This document shows positions 11,590-23,865 of a stretch of DNA of 64,000 nucleotides, one piece after another (the first letter of the stretch is position 1; every line of letters starts with the position of its first letter). The notes below the pieces were generated by a model, which did no database searches, was not told the DNA's origin, and saw nothing but the letters and a program-made list of their open reading frames with translations. The position numbers were made by a program, and so were the translations under genes. Source of the DNA: Botryosphaeria dothidea (lineage: Eukaryota; Ascomycota; Dothideomycetes; Botryosphaeriales; Botryosphaeriaceae); assembly GCA_011503125.2 (NCBI GenBank), contig WWBZ02000014.1, positions 496,001-560,000 of the forward strand, written 5' to 3'.

Positions 11590-13138
11590 CTACCTCTTAG
11601 CATCTCGTTCCGCCATCTCCACATCCGCCCTCTCCTTCTCCTCTTTCTTCCAGCTTTCCATCGGAATACCCTCCACCTTCTTCACCGCCTTCCCCTCCAA
11701 AAACATGCAGATCCCGCCCATCGCCGCAACAATACACGCCAACGCGACGAACAGACCCGTCGACCAAGACGGGCGATCATACCGATTCAAACCCCACATG
11801 AACCCCGCCAAGCACCCTTGCAAAAACGTATTCCAAACGTTACACCACACGACAAAATCCATCTTCCACTGCTTCGTCGGCGGCGCGCGCGCCCCGGTCG
11901 GCGGCGGATCGGGAATCTTGTACAACGGCGTCGGCAGCGCCCGCTCATCCACGCCCTCCGGCACGACCAACACGACCGCGCCCTCCTTCCCCGGCTTCAG
12001 CGGCTTGGGCACCGGGTTCTGGGGATCGACGTGGGCCGGGAAGTTCGGGGGCAGGTCCTCGCTGCCGGGCAGGCGGAACCAGCCGCGATTGATGCCGGCG
12101 AGGACGCGCAGGCCGTAGGTCTTGCGGTCCGCTTTCGTGGCGCCCCAGGCCGTCTTGCCGAAGCCGAGGCGCCACACGCCCCACCACCACCAGTCGCGGA
12201 AGCGCCAGGGGATCAGGCCGAAGCCCGTCACGCAGAAGAGCGCGTTGAGGATCTGCGAGTCGATCTCGATCCAGATGCGGCGGGGGGAGTTGATGTCGTT
12301 GCAGGCGGGGTGGCACATGGCGGGCGCGGCGTTGCAGAGGAGCAGGAAGAGCATGCCGCCCCAGGCGACGACGTTGAGGCCCTGTGTCGATAACGTTAAC
12401 AAATTTACAAGAAATATTGAGGCATGGCAGACGTACGTAGAGCGTGATCAGGAACCCGGGGATCGTGATGACCCACTTCCCGTACGCCTTGAGCGCGAGC
12501 GCCGTCGAGGTCGTCCAGGGCAGCTGCGGCGGGGCCTGGTAGCCGTTCGCATACTCGTGGCTCGACGGCTTCGTCGCGTCGTCGGCCTTCGTGTCGGCGG
12601 TCACGGTGCGCGTCGCGCTCGACGCGGTCGAGTCCTTGGCGATCTCGGCAGCCGCAGCGCTCTGGTTTTCTTGCTGCACCACCCTCGACTCGTTCGTCAC
12701 CGAGCGCAGCGTCTCGAGCTCCGTCCCCGCCGCCGCACCGGTCCCACCTTCCTCCTCTTTCAACACCCCTTCCTCCCGCTCCGCCCGCCCAAAACTCAAC
12801 CCGGTTCCCGTCCGGCTGAACCTCCGCGCACCGCTCTCGTCCCTGCTCACGGGACTCACGGGGCTCCCCGTGCCCAGGCTGCCGCGGCGGATCTCCGAGA
12901 ACGAGTGCATGCGCGCGGCGGTGCCGCCCGTCGCGGCCATGAAGCCCGGCGGCAGGTCGGTGTCGAGCAGCTTGAGGGAGGCGGAGCGGAGGCGGCTGGT
13001 CGCGGTGGTGGCGAGCGAGGCGGTGCTGGAGCGGGCGGCGGAGCCGTAGCGGGCGGGGAAGCTGGGGCGTGAGGTCGGCGATGTTGGAGAGTCGGTGTCA
13101 TTGTCGTCGACGTCCTGGGGTTGGGGGAAGGACGGCAT
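11590..13138 (-). CDS. DUF2985-family membrane protein
   Basis: Two exons (13138-12437 and 12381-11590; intron GTACGT...CAG) give 497 residues. The first ~210 residues are Ser/Thr/Pro-rich and probably disordered. Helix-forming hydrophobic segments start near KWVITIPGFLITLY, followed by LNVVAWGGMLFLLL, a Cys-Asn-Asp-Ile-Asn-Ser-Pro segment, and the signature RRIWIEIDSQILNALFCVT plus GLIPWRFRDWWWW, typical of fungal DUF2985 proteins. Two more hydrophobic segments lie near the C-terminus, which ends in a charged cytosolic tail. The ATG at 13138 (CACC before it) was preferred because the open frame further upstream has no ATG. Molecular function is unknown; a multi-pass membrane location is inferred. 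Confidence 0.8.
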
Positions 13139-13865
13139 GGTGGGGGATCCTCCGGGGGATGATGTTGGTAGGGGAATGAGAAGGGAGGAGGAGGACAAGA
13201 AAGAGGCGAATGGTTGGCTTGGCCTATATCAACACACATGTGAGCCGCGCCTGGGGTAGATTGTTGCCCTGGGTTGAAACATGGAAAGGCGCACCTGGGT
13301 GGCTGGGCCGTGGTCCGGGGACGAATCAGCGGGGGAGGAAGCTGCTTGACTGCGCCACGGAGGGACGTGTGCGCGCGTGTGTGACGGGGATTCGAGCCGT
13401 CCTTTTCTTGCTGGCAGATGGCTATCGCACAGGTGGCGGTCGTCTGCAGGGCCAAGGTGCGAAAACAGGGACGAGAGCCATGTTAAGTATGAGCCTGCCG
13501 CGCCCGGCCAAGACGGGTACCGGACGACGTTAGTGGGTGATGTGTAGCTGATGTCCTATTTGTCGTATTCGGTTTTTCTGCCAGCTGAGAGAGCAGGGCA
13601 GCGACAGGTGGACCAGGGTGGATAAACGGTCCAGGCCGCGCGGAGCTACAGAAGAAAGATCAACGGCAGGGTCTTGCGGGGCGCGTAGCGTGGTCCGATC
13701 GCTCTTTCGCGAGTCAGATGCGCGCCGCAACTTCTGTCAATTTTCGTGTGTCGTACTCCGTATTCGCACTCTTTTCCGCGGATACCAGTCAACCACCCTC
13801 TCTCTCTCCCCCCCCTCACAACACACACCGAGAACGGTTAACTCGGACCGCCATTCCTTCACGCC
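13139..13865. promoter_or_regulatory. Divergent intergenic region (DUF2985 / Sen15)
   Basis: 727 bp between two divergent start codons. A CT-rich tract (about 13,797-13,818) sits ~50 bp before the Sen15 ATG, typical of fungal core promoters. No gene seen. Confidence 0.5.
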
Positions 13866-14429
13866 ATGAGCAACGCCACCGCAGGCGAACCCGCCCTCTC
13901 GGCGCTAGCTACACATATCCAGGCCTCGCTGCCCCGCCGCCCGCCGCCCGCGCCGCAGACGACCGCCCACCACGCGCTCGCGCTGCAGGTCCAGCACAAC
14001 CTGCAGCACCAACACCAATGGACCTCGCTGCAGCTACACACACACTCGCCCCTCCCACCGCACGCCCCGCTGCCGCGCCCGCTCCTCTCCGGCATGCCGC
14101 CGCGCCGTCTCTACATCCACCCGGACGAGCAGGTCGAGATACTGAAGGAGGAGGGGCGGCGGAAAAAGGCCGGCGAGCCGGTGGAGGAGCCGGGCGCCGA
14201 GCGCGAGTGGGTGCTGCCGACGCACCTGCGCGAGAAGTGGTCGTTGAGGCGGATGGGGGAGGTGTTTGATGCGGCGGGGGGAGTCCCGCCGGCGCCGGAG
14301 GGGGCTGCGGAGGAGCGGGTGAATCGGTGGAGGACGACGAAGAGGGTTATGCTGGGCATTGTGGAGGATGACAGTACAGTGGTGTACTACCTGGTGCACG
14401 ATGGGCTGGTCAAGCCGAGGCAGAATTGA
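13866..14429 (+). CDS. sen15: tRNA-splicing endonuclease subunit Sen15
   Basis: Single exon of 187 residues. The N-terminal ~70 residues are His/Gln/Pro-rich and include a helical LALQVQHNLQHQHQWTSLQL. The conserved core is PRRLYIHPDEQVEIL, then EREWVLPTHLREKWSLRRMGEVFD, and a C-terminal strand region RVMLGIVEDDSTVVYYLVHDG. This order matches fungal Sen15, a non-catalytic subunit that dimerises with Sen34 in the tetrameric nuclease that removes introns from pre-tRNA. The ATG at 13866 directly follows a pyrimidine-rich promoter and no in-frame ATG lies upstream. Confidence 0.85.
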   Translation: MSNATAGEPALSALATHIQASLPRRPPPAPQTTAHHALALQVQHNLQHQHQWTSLQLHTHSPLPPHAPLPRPLLSGMPPRRLYIHPDEQVEILKEEGRRKKAGEPVEEPGAEREWVLPTHLREKWSLRRMGEVFDAAGGVPPAPEGAAEERVNRWRTTKRVMLGIVEDDSTVVYYLVHDGLVKPRQN

Positions 14430-14784
14430 GTGGGCTGGTTGGATGGCGCTACGAACGAATGGGCACCACAGCAATGTGCAGGCAGTATACTGTGGCCGAT
14501 CGCATGATTGGTTGTAGTAGTGGTGGGCTTACTGGTTGCTTACTCGCTGAGAACTACCACGACTCACGCAGAACCGGGCGGGGCCAGCACAGGACGAAGG
14601 ACGGTCATACTGCAAAGGATCGAAGGAGGGATAGAATCGTAAGCCCGGTCCCGCAACATGCTGAGGACTTGCTTGCTTTTTGATGACTGCTATATGTACT
14701 CTGACGTGCGAAGGCGCGTTGGCTGCATGCATAGAGCCGGAAAAAAGTATACTCAGGAAGAAGAAAAACACAAAAACGACTGCT
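14430..14784. other. Convergent intergenic region
   Basis: 355 bp between the 3' ends of Sen15 and the flavin oxidase gene. No gene or structured RNA seen. Confidence 0.6.
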
Positions 14785-16833
14785 CTATGGGCTCCTTCCG
14801 AAACACGTCATGGAACCGACGCAGGGCGTTTTCGGCGCATGCCCGAGCTTGAAGTAGCCCGGCTGCAGCTCCTGGAATACCCGCTCCGGATCGTATCTCT
14901 CCGCAACAGCCATTAGACGCGCCTTGTTCTCCTTGCCGTAGCCGGCGATCGGATCCTGGTACTGGCTGGCGTAGTTCATGTACACATATTCGTGGTACAG
15001 TCCCATACTCTTGGCCTTCTCGTTTACCTTTTCGATGATTTTGGCGCAGGCGGATAGGATGGCATCATCGTCCTCCTCGTCCTTCCACATGGTGTTGAGA
15101 TTTAATAGCAAAAGCGGCTCGTCTTCATTCTCCAACCCAAGCGCGTTTCCGGCTCTTTCTCTCATGCGCGCGATCATCGGCGTTGTGATGAACTGCAGCG
15201 TGGCTGCGGGTAAGAGGCCGGTACAGTTGCGAATAGGGTCAATCTCTGCAATATAAGTATCCACAACGAACGAGATAAGATCCGCGTCATTCTTGTACGT
15301 TGCGGTCCAGTATGTTTCTCGCAGGCCGTTGGGATTTGAGTCGTTGAACAACTTCGTCAGATTCGATAGCGACCGAACCATTGTGGTGTCCGTCACCACC
15401 CCTGGCAAGGCTGTCGAGGTGAAATTCTCGAAGATGGGTGGATCGCATACAGGATCGGCATACTGCATGTCGATCTGCGCAAGATAGCATCCGTCAGAAT
15501 AGGCGAAGCTCAGGATCATGGCTGCCTTCGGGTCCTGTGGAGCGTTGGAACCGAAGTTCGTGAAGGCGTTGATGATGCTGTCCTTCTGGTCCAGTCGATG
15601 AAGGCGGCCACCGCCCCACATAAGATGCTGCGGGAAGGTTGATAAATTGAAGCGAGTGATGACGCCGAAATTATTACCACCACCCCTGAGCGCCCAAAAG
15701 AGATCAGGCTCAAGTCCATGGCCGACATTGATAATGGAACCGTTGGCAGTGACCACCTAATCAAACAAGTGTCAGTATGGAAAGGCTTGAGATGTTGGCA
15801 GAAGCTTCGCAAAACGCTTAAGTTCACAACAGGGGAATGCTGATAAGGTTATTTTGCAATTCCAATGGCGTTTCCGAGCATGGGTGGCATGCATGGCGTA
15901 TGGCGTAAATGAGCGGAAAGTGTCTTGTCAAACCAATTTATCTGGGGGATGGCACAGATATATGATATGCAGCTGTGGGATCTGACACTCGCAGAATACG
16001 AGGCCATGTGCGACGCCGGGAACAGGGAAAGAAAATGATGACCACATACCTCGAACTCAACAACGTTGTCGCAGGCCCAGCCGTAAAGTCCGGAGAAGAA
16101 CGAGATGCCACCTTGACGAAGATCAGTCGATGCGAACGGTCCGGAAAAAGAAAATCCAAAACTTACCACCCAGGGTCAAGCCGCCAACGCCAATGGCAGA
16201 AACACGGCCTCCGACAACGGCAAGGCCTTCGGGTTCGAGTGCGGTATAGACGTCGAACCACTTGGCACCGGGGCCGACTGATGCTTGATCTCGGTCTGGC
16301 GAAAGAACGACTTGATTCATCAACTTGGTGTCGATTGTGATGCCTCCAGGGATGTTGGAGGCGCCAGCAAAAGCAGCGTGTCCGCCGCTCTTGACGGCGA
16401 AAGGACATTGCAGCAGACGAGACAGCTGAACGGCCACGGAAACTTCATTGGCCGAGGTGGGCTGAAAGATACAAGACGGACGGACACGAGCCTGCTGGAC
16501 GGACCAGAACTCGTCCTCGAAGCAGTCGTAGCCTTGGCTGCCCTGGTGGGCGCATCTGTCTCCATAGCGGAGAGAGAGGGCAAAGCACTGGCAAGGCGAT
16601 TGGTAGTCAGCAAATAGGCGGAGGCGGGCGGCAGAGTCAAGACATACAGCAAACGAACAAGCATAGCCATTTGTCGAGCCGGCGTCAAGGGCCGCAACAA
16701 GCTGGGCTTCTGGAAGCTGGTCAAGCGGAGCGCCCAATAGCGAGGCCAGCGCCTCCCGGACATGGCTGTCAGACGGAGCGGCGCGGGCGAGGACTGCGGC
16801 AATTAGGAGCGCCAAAAGCATCAGAGATGGCAT
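14785..16833 (-). CDS. Secreted FAD-linked oxidase, berberine-bridge-enzyme type
   Basis: Four exons (16833-16648, 16587-16167, 16111-16050, 15756-14785) join in frame to 546 residues. A signal peptide (LMLLALLIAAVLARA) starts at the ATG at 16833. The FAD-binding domain shows PSCIFQP, AVKSGGHAAFAG (the His after SGG is the expected covalent flavin-binding residue), SAIGVGGLTLGGGISFF rebuilt across a splice join, GWACDNVVEFEVVTANG across the next, and LFWALRGGGNNFGVITRF. The C-terminal BBE segment ends NYASQYQDPIAGYG ... YDPERVFQELQPGYFKLG. The second covalent Cys of bicovalent members is absent, suggesting single covalent attachment. Substrate unknown; relatives oxidise sugars or secondary metabolites. 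The first intron is 60 nt and in frame; the third is unusually long (293 nt). Confidence 0.88.
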
Positions 16834-17875
16834 GATGAAGCAGGGGAGCACCACAGCGAGTGCGACGGAGCGAGGGAGCGCGATAAATTTGCAGAAAGGG
16901 CATATTGGAGAGCAGCGACATGCCGGGCTCTTGATAACGGCTCTGCGGATTTCAGAGGGAAATTGCACGAAGGCGCATACCCACCGGCCCGCCAGAGTCG
17001 AACGGGCAGGTCAACAAAGGCTATGTGGCGGTTGTGCAAGGAGAGTGGGCAAACTGTGCCAGGATGAGGACTGGTAGCATGGATGGGCGAGTGGAGCGGC
17101 CCGGCAGTGGCGCGCCGCGGCTCAAGCCCACTCCCCGCCCTTCGCACTTCAACTCTCATCCACACCCGCGCAGCCATCACCACCAGCTCAGCCATGCGCT
17201 CGCTTTCGCACACGCCATCGCCACGTCGGTCTCGGACACTCGGGCTGCCGGTCGCTCGGCCGCCGACATCACCAGACGCACTGCATTCCTAGCCCGCGCC
17301 GTCACACGGACCAGTGGTTCAGTGGTAGGAATGCAAGGTCTGTACGCTCTTCAGCCAGCCTGGCTCGCGTGTCTTGGTGCTCCCTTGCGCTCCGCGGCCG
17401 ATTCCTGGACATGGCCCGCAGGACGACTGCTCGCTTCGGGCGCCCGCCCTGCAACTTGTACCACCGCCTCTTCCTCGTTTGCTGGTCGTTGCGTCCTTGA
17501 GTAACCACGCTATGCGCGCCACCCAGCGAGGGAGTCGCTGTCCTTGCCGCCCGCTGCTGCGAGTCCTGCCATTGTCACGTCTTCTGTGCTTTCGAAAAGG
17601 CGCACAGAGGCGTCCTCGCAGCTCAGAATGCAGGCCCCGCTGCAATCCCGGAGCAGTGCCATGATGCCACGCCGCTGCCCTTTGACTTGGCACCGTCCAT
17701 ATAGACACCACCACCCAGGATCGGCCCGCTGGGCGCCGGCCGCTTGCTCCCAGGTTCTGCCGGCGCGATCGACGCCGCGTGGGCTTCAGTCAATGCCTAG
17801 AGCATTCCAACTAGCTAACCATTGTCACTCAACACCACAAGCTTTCCCCTCGTCACTTCGCTCCCGCCCGGCACC
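16834..17875. promoter_or_regulatory. Divergent intergenic region (flavin oxidase / rhodopsin-domain gene)
   Basis: 1,042 bp between divergent starts. Several chance open frames exist, but none shows a domain or splices to a neighbour. A short tRNA A-box-like string near 17,313 has no partner. Expected to hold both promoters. Confidence 0.5.
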
Positions 17876-19281
17876 ATGTCGAGCTCGGCGAGCAAAATCT
17901 ACTTCACCGAGCGCGTCTTGAACAACACTGCCTACGCTCTCATTGTCATCACTTCAGCCACCGTCATCGCCCGTTTCTCCATCCGGGTATGCAAGCGCAA
18001 GCCCTTCCAGGTCGAGGATGTCCTCGTCGGCTTGGCTTACGCCTGCTTCCTGGCCCTCACTATCAGCTATCTCATTGTAACCCCGCCCTTGTATCGTCTC
18101 GCCAACGTGCAAACACACCCCTATCCAGAAATGATGGACGATGCGCTCCTCGTCATCAAAATCTTCTTCTACAGCACAATGCTCCTTTGGGCCACGCTCT
18201 GGGCAGTCAAATTCTCACTGCTGGCCCTCTACCGCCGCCTGATGACCGGACTTCGCGCCTACATCTTTCTCTGGTGGATCCTGGTCATATTCTGTGCACT
18301 GGTGAGAGCCTGTCACCTGTCACAACCGCAATTAGACTTGACTGATGATCTCCGCCAGACGTTCATTGGATCAATCATATCCAGCCTCATGTCGTGTAGC
18401 AGCTTTCACAATTGGTTCACTCCCGGTTCGCTCAACCCCTTCCCACTGTGACTACTCATCTCCTGACTCAAATCCAGGCCAATGTGGTACTCCTCGCGAC
18501 ATCAAAGCCCAGCTCACGAGTTTGTACTACTCTTTCGCCGTTGACGTCCTCACCGATTTGCTAAGTAAGCTTTATGCCAATTCACTTCACTTCACTTCGC
18601 TTCAATTTCCTGTGCCTGACTCTCACTTACAATCATCACAGTCATGGCGCTCCCCCTACGCCTCATCTGGAACCTCCAGATGCCGCGCGCCGAGAAGATC
18701 GGCATCGGCGCGCTCTTCTGCTCCGGCTTCGTCTGCATCGTCATCGCCGTCCTGCGCGTCGTCCAGATCGGCGTCAAGTCGCGCAACTCGACCCCGTCCA
18801 GCACGTGGCTCGCCCTGTGGGCCGAAGTCGAGGCCGCCATCGCCGTCGTGATCGGCTGCTGCCCGGCGTTCGCGGCCTTCTGGCGCACCAAGCGCAGCGA
18901 GAGCAAGGGATACGGCAAGGCCAAGGAGGTGCGCAGCGCGGAAAGCGGCAGGAGCGGTGGCGGTGGTGGTGGCGCGCAGGGCGCCGTCGAGGAGGTGGAG
19001 ATGCAGGCTGGTGTGGCTGTCGCGTGCACGGGCGGAAGAGGCGGCGGTGGCGGTGGTGGGAGGGGGAGGGGCAGGAGCGCGGCGGACGATGGGAAGTACT
19101 GGGCGGACGGAAATAGCAGCCAGGAGGAGCTGGCGAAGGCGGGAGCGCAGGGGATCTACGTTACGAGGAGCATCCGAGTGAGTTTTTTTTTTTTTTTTTG
19201 GTGATTGAAGGGGATGAATCACTCTAACCAGTTTCACAGCAGGATTCGGAGGATAGTGGTGAGAGGAGGCCGATTTGCTGA
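17876..19281 (+). CDS. Seven-helix integral membrane protein, fungal rhodopsin-domain (SAT4/PTH11-like) family
   Basis: Five exons (17876-18301, 18359-18425, 18478-18564, 18642-19177, 19240-19281) join in frame to 385 residues. Seven hydrophobic segments can be followed, including NTAYALIVITSATVIARF, LWWILVIFCAL and IGALFCSGFVCIVIAVLRV. The joined FTPGQCGTP ... SLYYSFAVDVLTDLLIMALP is a hallmark of the fungal rhodopsin-domain family. The cytosolic tail is Gly-rich and ends SGERRPIC. The donor of the second intron (GTTCGC) is weak. The last intron carries 17 consecutive T (19183-19199) and a tandem acceptor CAGCAG. Members are putative receptors or membrane proteins; ligand and role are unknown. 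Confidence 0.8.
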
Positions 19282-22200
19282 GAGATACCCCCATCTTGCG
19301 CGCGCTCGTTCGTCTTGCCTTTTTCTCTTTCGATGCGACGGAGTTTTGGGAGCTTGAGGTGTGACATGATGCTATTTCGGTCTCGCCGTGGATGCAGGCG
19401 ATATGGGGGGAATTGGTATTCCGGTTTTCCCTCTGGTAAACTTGGGGATCTATGGGTTTCCGGTCAGGGGTGACACGGAGGAATGAATCTCTGATCGTGA
19501 CGGCGATATGGGAACGGACACGAAGTGGTTAATCCTGCTTTTTGCTGCATGGCCTCCAGGGTCGCCTGAAAGAAACCAGAAACATACGATTCGGGCCACG
19601 TGCGTGCTTTCATGGTGTGATTGAATTGTGTGTCGTGGGGTTAAAAAGTGTTTGTTTGCTTGTGGATTTTTTGTTCGAGTACGCACACGTCGTGTTGGTC
19701 GGTGCTCTGGCTTTTGTGCACCAATTACCCGACAGCCTGACAATGTCAACACTGCGGCGGTTCCCTGCATCCGTCGAGGTGTGATCCCGGTTTTTCTGAT
19801 GTGACATCCGTGCTTGTGCGCCCCCCTCCCCCAATGCCATGGGTGTCAAGGTGCATCATGATTGCTTGTTATCAAGGGGAATCCGTACGGCTGTTTGATG
19901 AAGATGCGGAGCTGCGGATGATGATGCGAGCTTATTAGAGGATGAAGATGATGGGGTACGGGGTGGAGATATGGAGGAAAGAAGAAGGGAAGACAGAAAG
20001 CGGCAGTCGGTTCATAGTGTCTAGCTTGGACGTCACTCGCCGGAAGACTCTACCATTTGTAGGGACGTTGAGACTGCGGGCAGCGGAGTCGAGGACGGGT
20101 GGTATTTGAACGGTGGACTTCTTGTGGAATATGGAAGCGGCGGGTGACATGTGGTTGGGGGGGGGGTTGGACACGTGCGTTTGGTGCCGTGGTCGCAGTC
20201 GCACGGCATGGTACAAATGTATCAGCGTGGTTGTTTGGACGTTTATCTATGTTTCCCGACGACTCTTTTCTTCTGCAGCAAAAGAGGACGAATTAGGATG
20301 CACTTGTTGCGCCCGGTGTTACCACAAATACTCTTCCGGAGTATGGAGATATGGAGATATACGTCTGGTGCTGGACTTCTGTGTACCGTAAGTACCCGTT
20401 GCGGTTCATTAAATATGCTTTCTGATGAGGGATACCTTTGTGACTGCTTGTTAAGGACATGCAATTGAAGCCCTCGGAGAGGGGGAAAAGGTGACCCACT
20501 GTTTAGATATACACTGGAAGAGCGGTATCAAAAAAGCGCAAATAGTCAACCACAATGTGACTCCATTTTATTACCTTTCTGCTCGTCTAAATTATCGAGC
20601 CTTTTCTTGATACAATGGTGGTAAGTTAATGGAAACGCTGTATTTAAAGACTCCAGCTTCCGGTCCTTCAGAACAACTCGTCAGTCTTGAGGCCAGCAGG
20701 TAACTTCGAGTTCAACTGCGATCTTGTCATATGACTTCTTTGACCGCACATGCACCCACTTAAGTACTGTCTTCAGGTGCACTTAAGTGGGTCTTTGCTT
20801 CCAACAGTCGGGGATTAATCACAACGGAAGTGTCTGGTTCACTTCTCCGTACGGAACTTTGTGCGGACGACAAGGTTACTTTGCCCAAGGTAGTTAGGTA
20901 GTAAACACTGCGATGGTGGGTTGCTTTTGCTCAAGTGTATGCCCCGGACTGATGCGGTGTGCGCATTTACTGTTGGAGTCCTCAACTGCTTGGCTGCTGC
21001 ACGCCATCAAAAATGCTTGGTGATGGTGAGAATCTTTGAGATAAGAGGTGGAAGGACAGTGGCGGGCAAGCATCCAGATGAATTCTGGTGGAATTGTGCG
21101 TCTTGCAGTCGTGCGTTCCAAGCGGCCGGGCAACAGTTTTGAGAGGTATATCAACCTCACTCCAACCTCAGAGAGACAGTGAGCGAAAATGGGAGTTTCT
21201 CAAATCTTTCCTGTATGACAAACACATGTGCAAAGATGAGGCCGGCACTCGGACGCTGTATTTAAAGTTCAAAAAGTGAGAAGAAAGATGCACATAGATC
21301 TTAAAGGCCTGCAGGTGACTGTGGTTCGCACGTGTAGACCATTTAAAAGCTCAACTGTACTTACGGGGAGTTGAATCATTCATCCGGACGTAAATGCCAT
21401 CATCACCTACCCACAGGTTCAAGGATATGATGAACGCTCTAATGCCATACAGATAGAAACGCGGTATCTAAGCCCCCCCCCGGAGGGCTTCCGAAGTAAT
21501 TTGCCGGCCTACTCACCAGCAGACGACCCCCAGCTCCCACGTGCATCTATCCTTGTTCCCGCACGTCAATCTCCGGGCAGCGCGAGTGGCATGATGGTCG
21601 CTTCTACGCCCACAAATTGCCTGGATACTCAATCTTTCTTTCTACAGCTGACAGTGCAGGGGCGGGCAGATTTCCCCTGGTATTCTCGACTTCGTACGAT
21701 CGCACAAACGCTACGTTGGCTTCCGGCTTTCTTCTTCGTGACTTCGATATGTTAGGTGGATTTGCATATGATTGGGCTTGTGCGTGTTGACACTGGTGAG
21801 TGCCAGCAGGAGCCTCCCAATGGTGACCGGAAGCATCATACCCATTTGTTGGCATTGTGCAGTGATGCAAAAAGGCGATTGCCATTGAGAGAAGAAAGAC
21901 GAGAAAAGGGTGCAGTCTCGGATAAAAGAAACGCTGGGAAAAAAAGCTTTTGTGTAATCTGTCATGTACTCCGCCGGCGGAGACAGTCTTGGCTGTCTTT
22001 TTGCTTTAGAAGGTCAGTAATATTGTCGTTGTCGAGAGCGTCGAACTTAGCAGCGGCATATAATGAAACAGCTGTATTTATATCTACCAGGCCCAGGAAT
22101 CAGGGCACCTCCTGACCTCAGGCCTGTCAGATGATTTCATCTCAGCACGTGCAACTCGCATGCGGGTGGAAAAGTTTCAGTTCATGATCTTTATTGTCGT

Positions 22201-22359
22201 AGTCTACGCAGTAGATCTATAAACAGAAAGGAGTAAGGAAATAGGTATCATCCAATCATATGCGCATAACCCTACACTCCCACTCCATCTCTTCATAACC
22301 AATTCCAAGCATTAACAGTAACATATCGCATCCGAGGTATATCCATCTTTCCCTTTCCC
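19282..22359. other. Gene-poor region
   Basis: About 3.1 kb between the rhodopsin-domain gene and the transporter 3' end. Open frames are short (at most ~105 codons), overlap on both strands, and show no domain or convincing splice partner. Local features are a 12-bp inverted repeat at 20,754-20,792 and an A/T-rich 22.0-22.3 kb that is probably transporter 3' flank. No gene can be supported. Confidence 0.5.
20754..20792. repeat. 12-bp perfect inverted repeat (hairpin)
   Basis: ACCCACTTAAGT at 20754-20765 is repeated as its reverse complement ACTTAAGTGGGT at 20781-20792, with a 15-nt spacer. It lies in a gene-free stretch. Could be chance, a footprint of a small DNA element or a bipartite protein site. 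Confidence 0.8.
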
Positions 22360-23865
22360 TTACTCAACCCGCGAAACAGCAATACTCTCACCCTCAGTCT
22401 TCTCCAGCCTGGTCGCCTGCAGCTTATCGGCATCGTAGTGCACATTCTCGACAACACCGCCCAGAGCGCCGCCCATGGCCTGGCTCTCGACGACGTCAAC
22501 GTTCTTGGGCCGCATGACGACCATGCCGTGGCGGAGCCAGTGGAAGGTGACGTAGCCAAGCACGTAGACGAAGCCGACGAGCGGGACGACGTACGAGATG
22601 CGGGTGCCGGCCGAGTCGGCAATGGCGCCCTGGATCGGGGGGAAGATGGCACCGCCGGAAACACCCATGACGAGGATACCGGCACCGCGGCGGGTGTGGC
22701 GGCCGAGGTTGGCGGTACCCAGGGTGAAGATGGTGGGGTACATGGGGGCCTCGAAGAAGAAGATGACGATGAGGATGGCGACGGCGGCGGTGCCGTGGCC
22801 GGCACAGACGTAGGCGTTGAGGGCGATGGCGATGCAGGTGTACACGACCATGATGAAGTCGGACGCGAAGATGGTGGCCAGGCCCGTCGCGATGAAGCGG
22901 CCGACGGTGAAGGTGATGAGCGCGTACGACAGCATGTTGGAGGCCTGCGCGGAGGTGAAGGTGGCGTTCTCGGTGGCGTAGTTGATGAAGAAGGAGGCGA
23001 TGGTAACCTGGGCGCCGACGTAGCAGAACTGCGCGATGAAGGCGAAGATCATGTTGTACTGCTTGTACAGCGGGCCGGCGCCGATTTCCTGGCCGAACTC
23101 GTCCTGGGCGAGGTTCTCAGTCACTTTGCCAGTGAGCATCTCTTCGCTGACTTCGGGCAGCTTTGAGACGGCGAAGAGGACACCAACGGCGACACCAGCG
23201 CAAGCAACCGCAAGGTAGACGAACTGGACGTTGGTCAGGTTGTGGGCGTTGGATCCGCTGAAGAAGAACTTGGAGGCGATGAGCGGCCCGATGAAGGAGG
23301 CAACACCGTTCCAGGACTGGCAGAACTGCAGACGAGCGGAAGCGCTGGCAGGGTTGCCGATGACGACGGCGTACGAGTTGGCAGCCGTCTCGAGAGTTGC
23401 AAGACCGCAGGCAATGACGAGAGTGCAGGCGCAGAAGCCACCGAAGGAGGCCTTCTCGTTACCGGGAGAGGAGAAATGCGCAGTAGGCCAGAACATGACG
23501 GCACCAAGGGAGTAGAGCGTGAGACCCATGAGGATGGTGATCTTGTAACCCTTGCGCTTCATGACTTCGGCGGCAATGGGAGAGAAAAGGAGGTAACCAC
23601 CACCGAAGTAGACGACCTGGAGACCAGTAGACTGAAGCTTGGTGACACCAAGGACCGTCTGGAAGTGCTTGTTGAGGACATCGAGAAGACCGTAGGAGAA
23701 ACCCCCTGGTAGTTGTTAGTATGTTGTGTTCAGGATGGTTGATGGCGGCCATCACTTACAGAGGAAGAAGAGGGAGATGACAAGGGAAAGAGGATAGATG
23801 AGCTTGCGACCCGTGAGGTAACCGCCCTCAACGGTCTGCGTAGAGATGGGCAATCCGCCAGCCAT
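22360..23865 (-). CDS. MFS transporter, L-fucose permease (FucP) / glucose-galactose type
   Basis: Two exons (23865-23760 and 23705-22360; intron GTAAGT...CAG, branch ACTAAC) join in frame to 483 residues. The splice restores FFLWGFSYGLLDVLNKHFQ, the first-helix signature of the FHS family of the major facilitator superfamily. Other family blocks are YFGGGYLL, LETAANSYAVVIG, LQFCQSWNGVASFIGP, FFEAPMYPTIFTLGTANLG and GGAIFPPIQGAIAD. About twelve membrane helices can be counted. Family role: proton-coupled uptake of L-fucose or related hexoses across the plasma membrane. The real substrate cannot be read from sequence, and no sugar-catabolic gene lies beside it. Confidence 0.85.

Noticed and set aside
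17306..17345. tRNA-like string GTGGTTCAGTGGTAG
   Set aside because: Resembles a tRNA D-arm/A box, but no B box or cloverleaf follows within 100 bp.
22438..23166. Asp/Glu/Gly-rich plus-strand frame opposite the transporter
   Set aside because: Antisense shadow of the MFS coding sequence.
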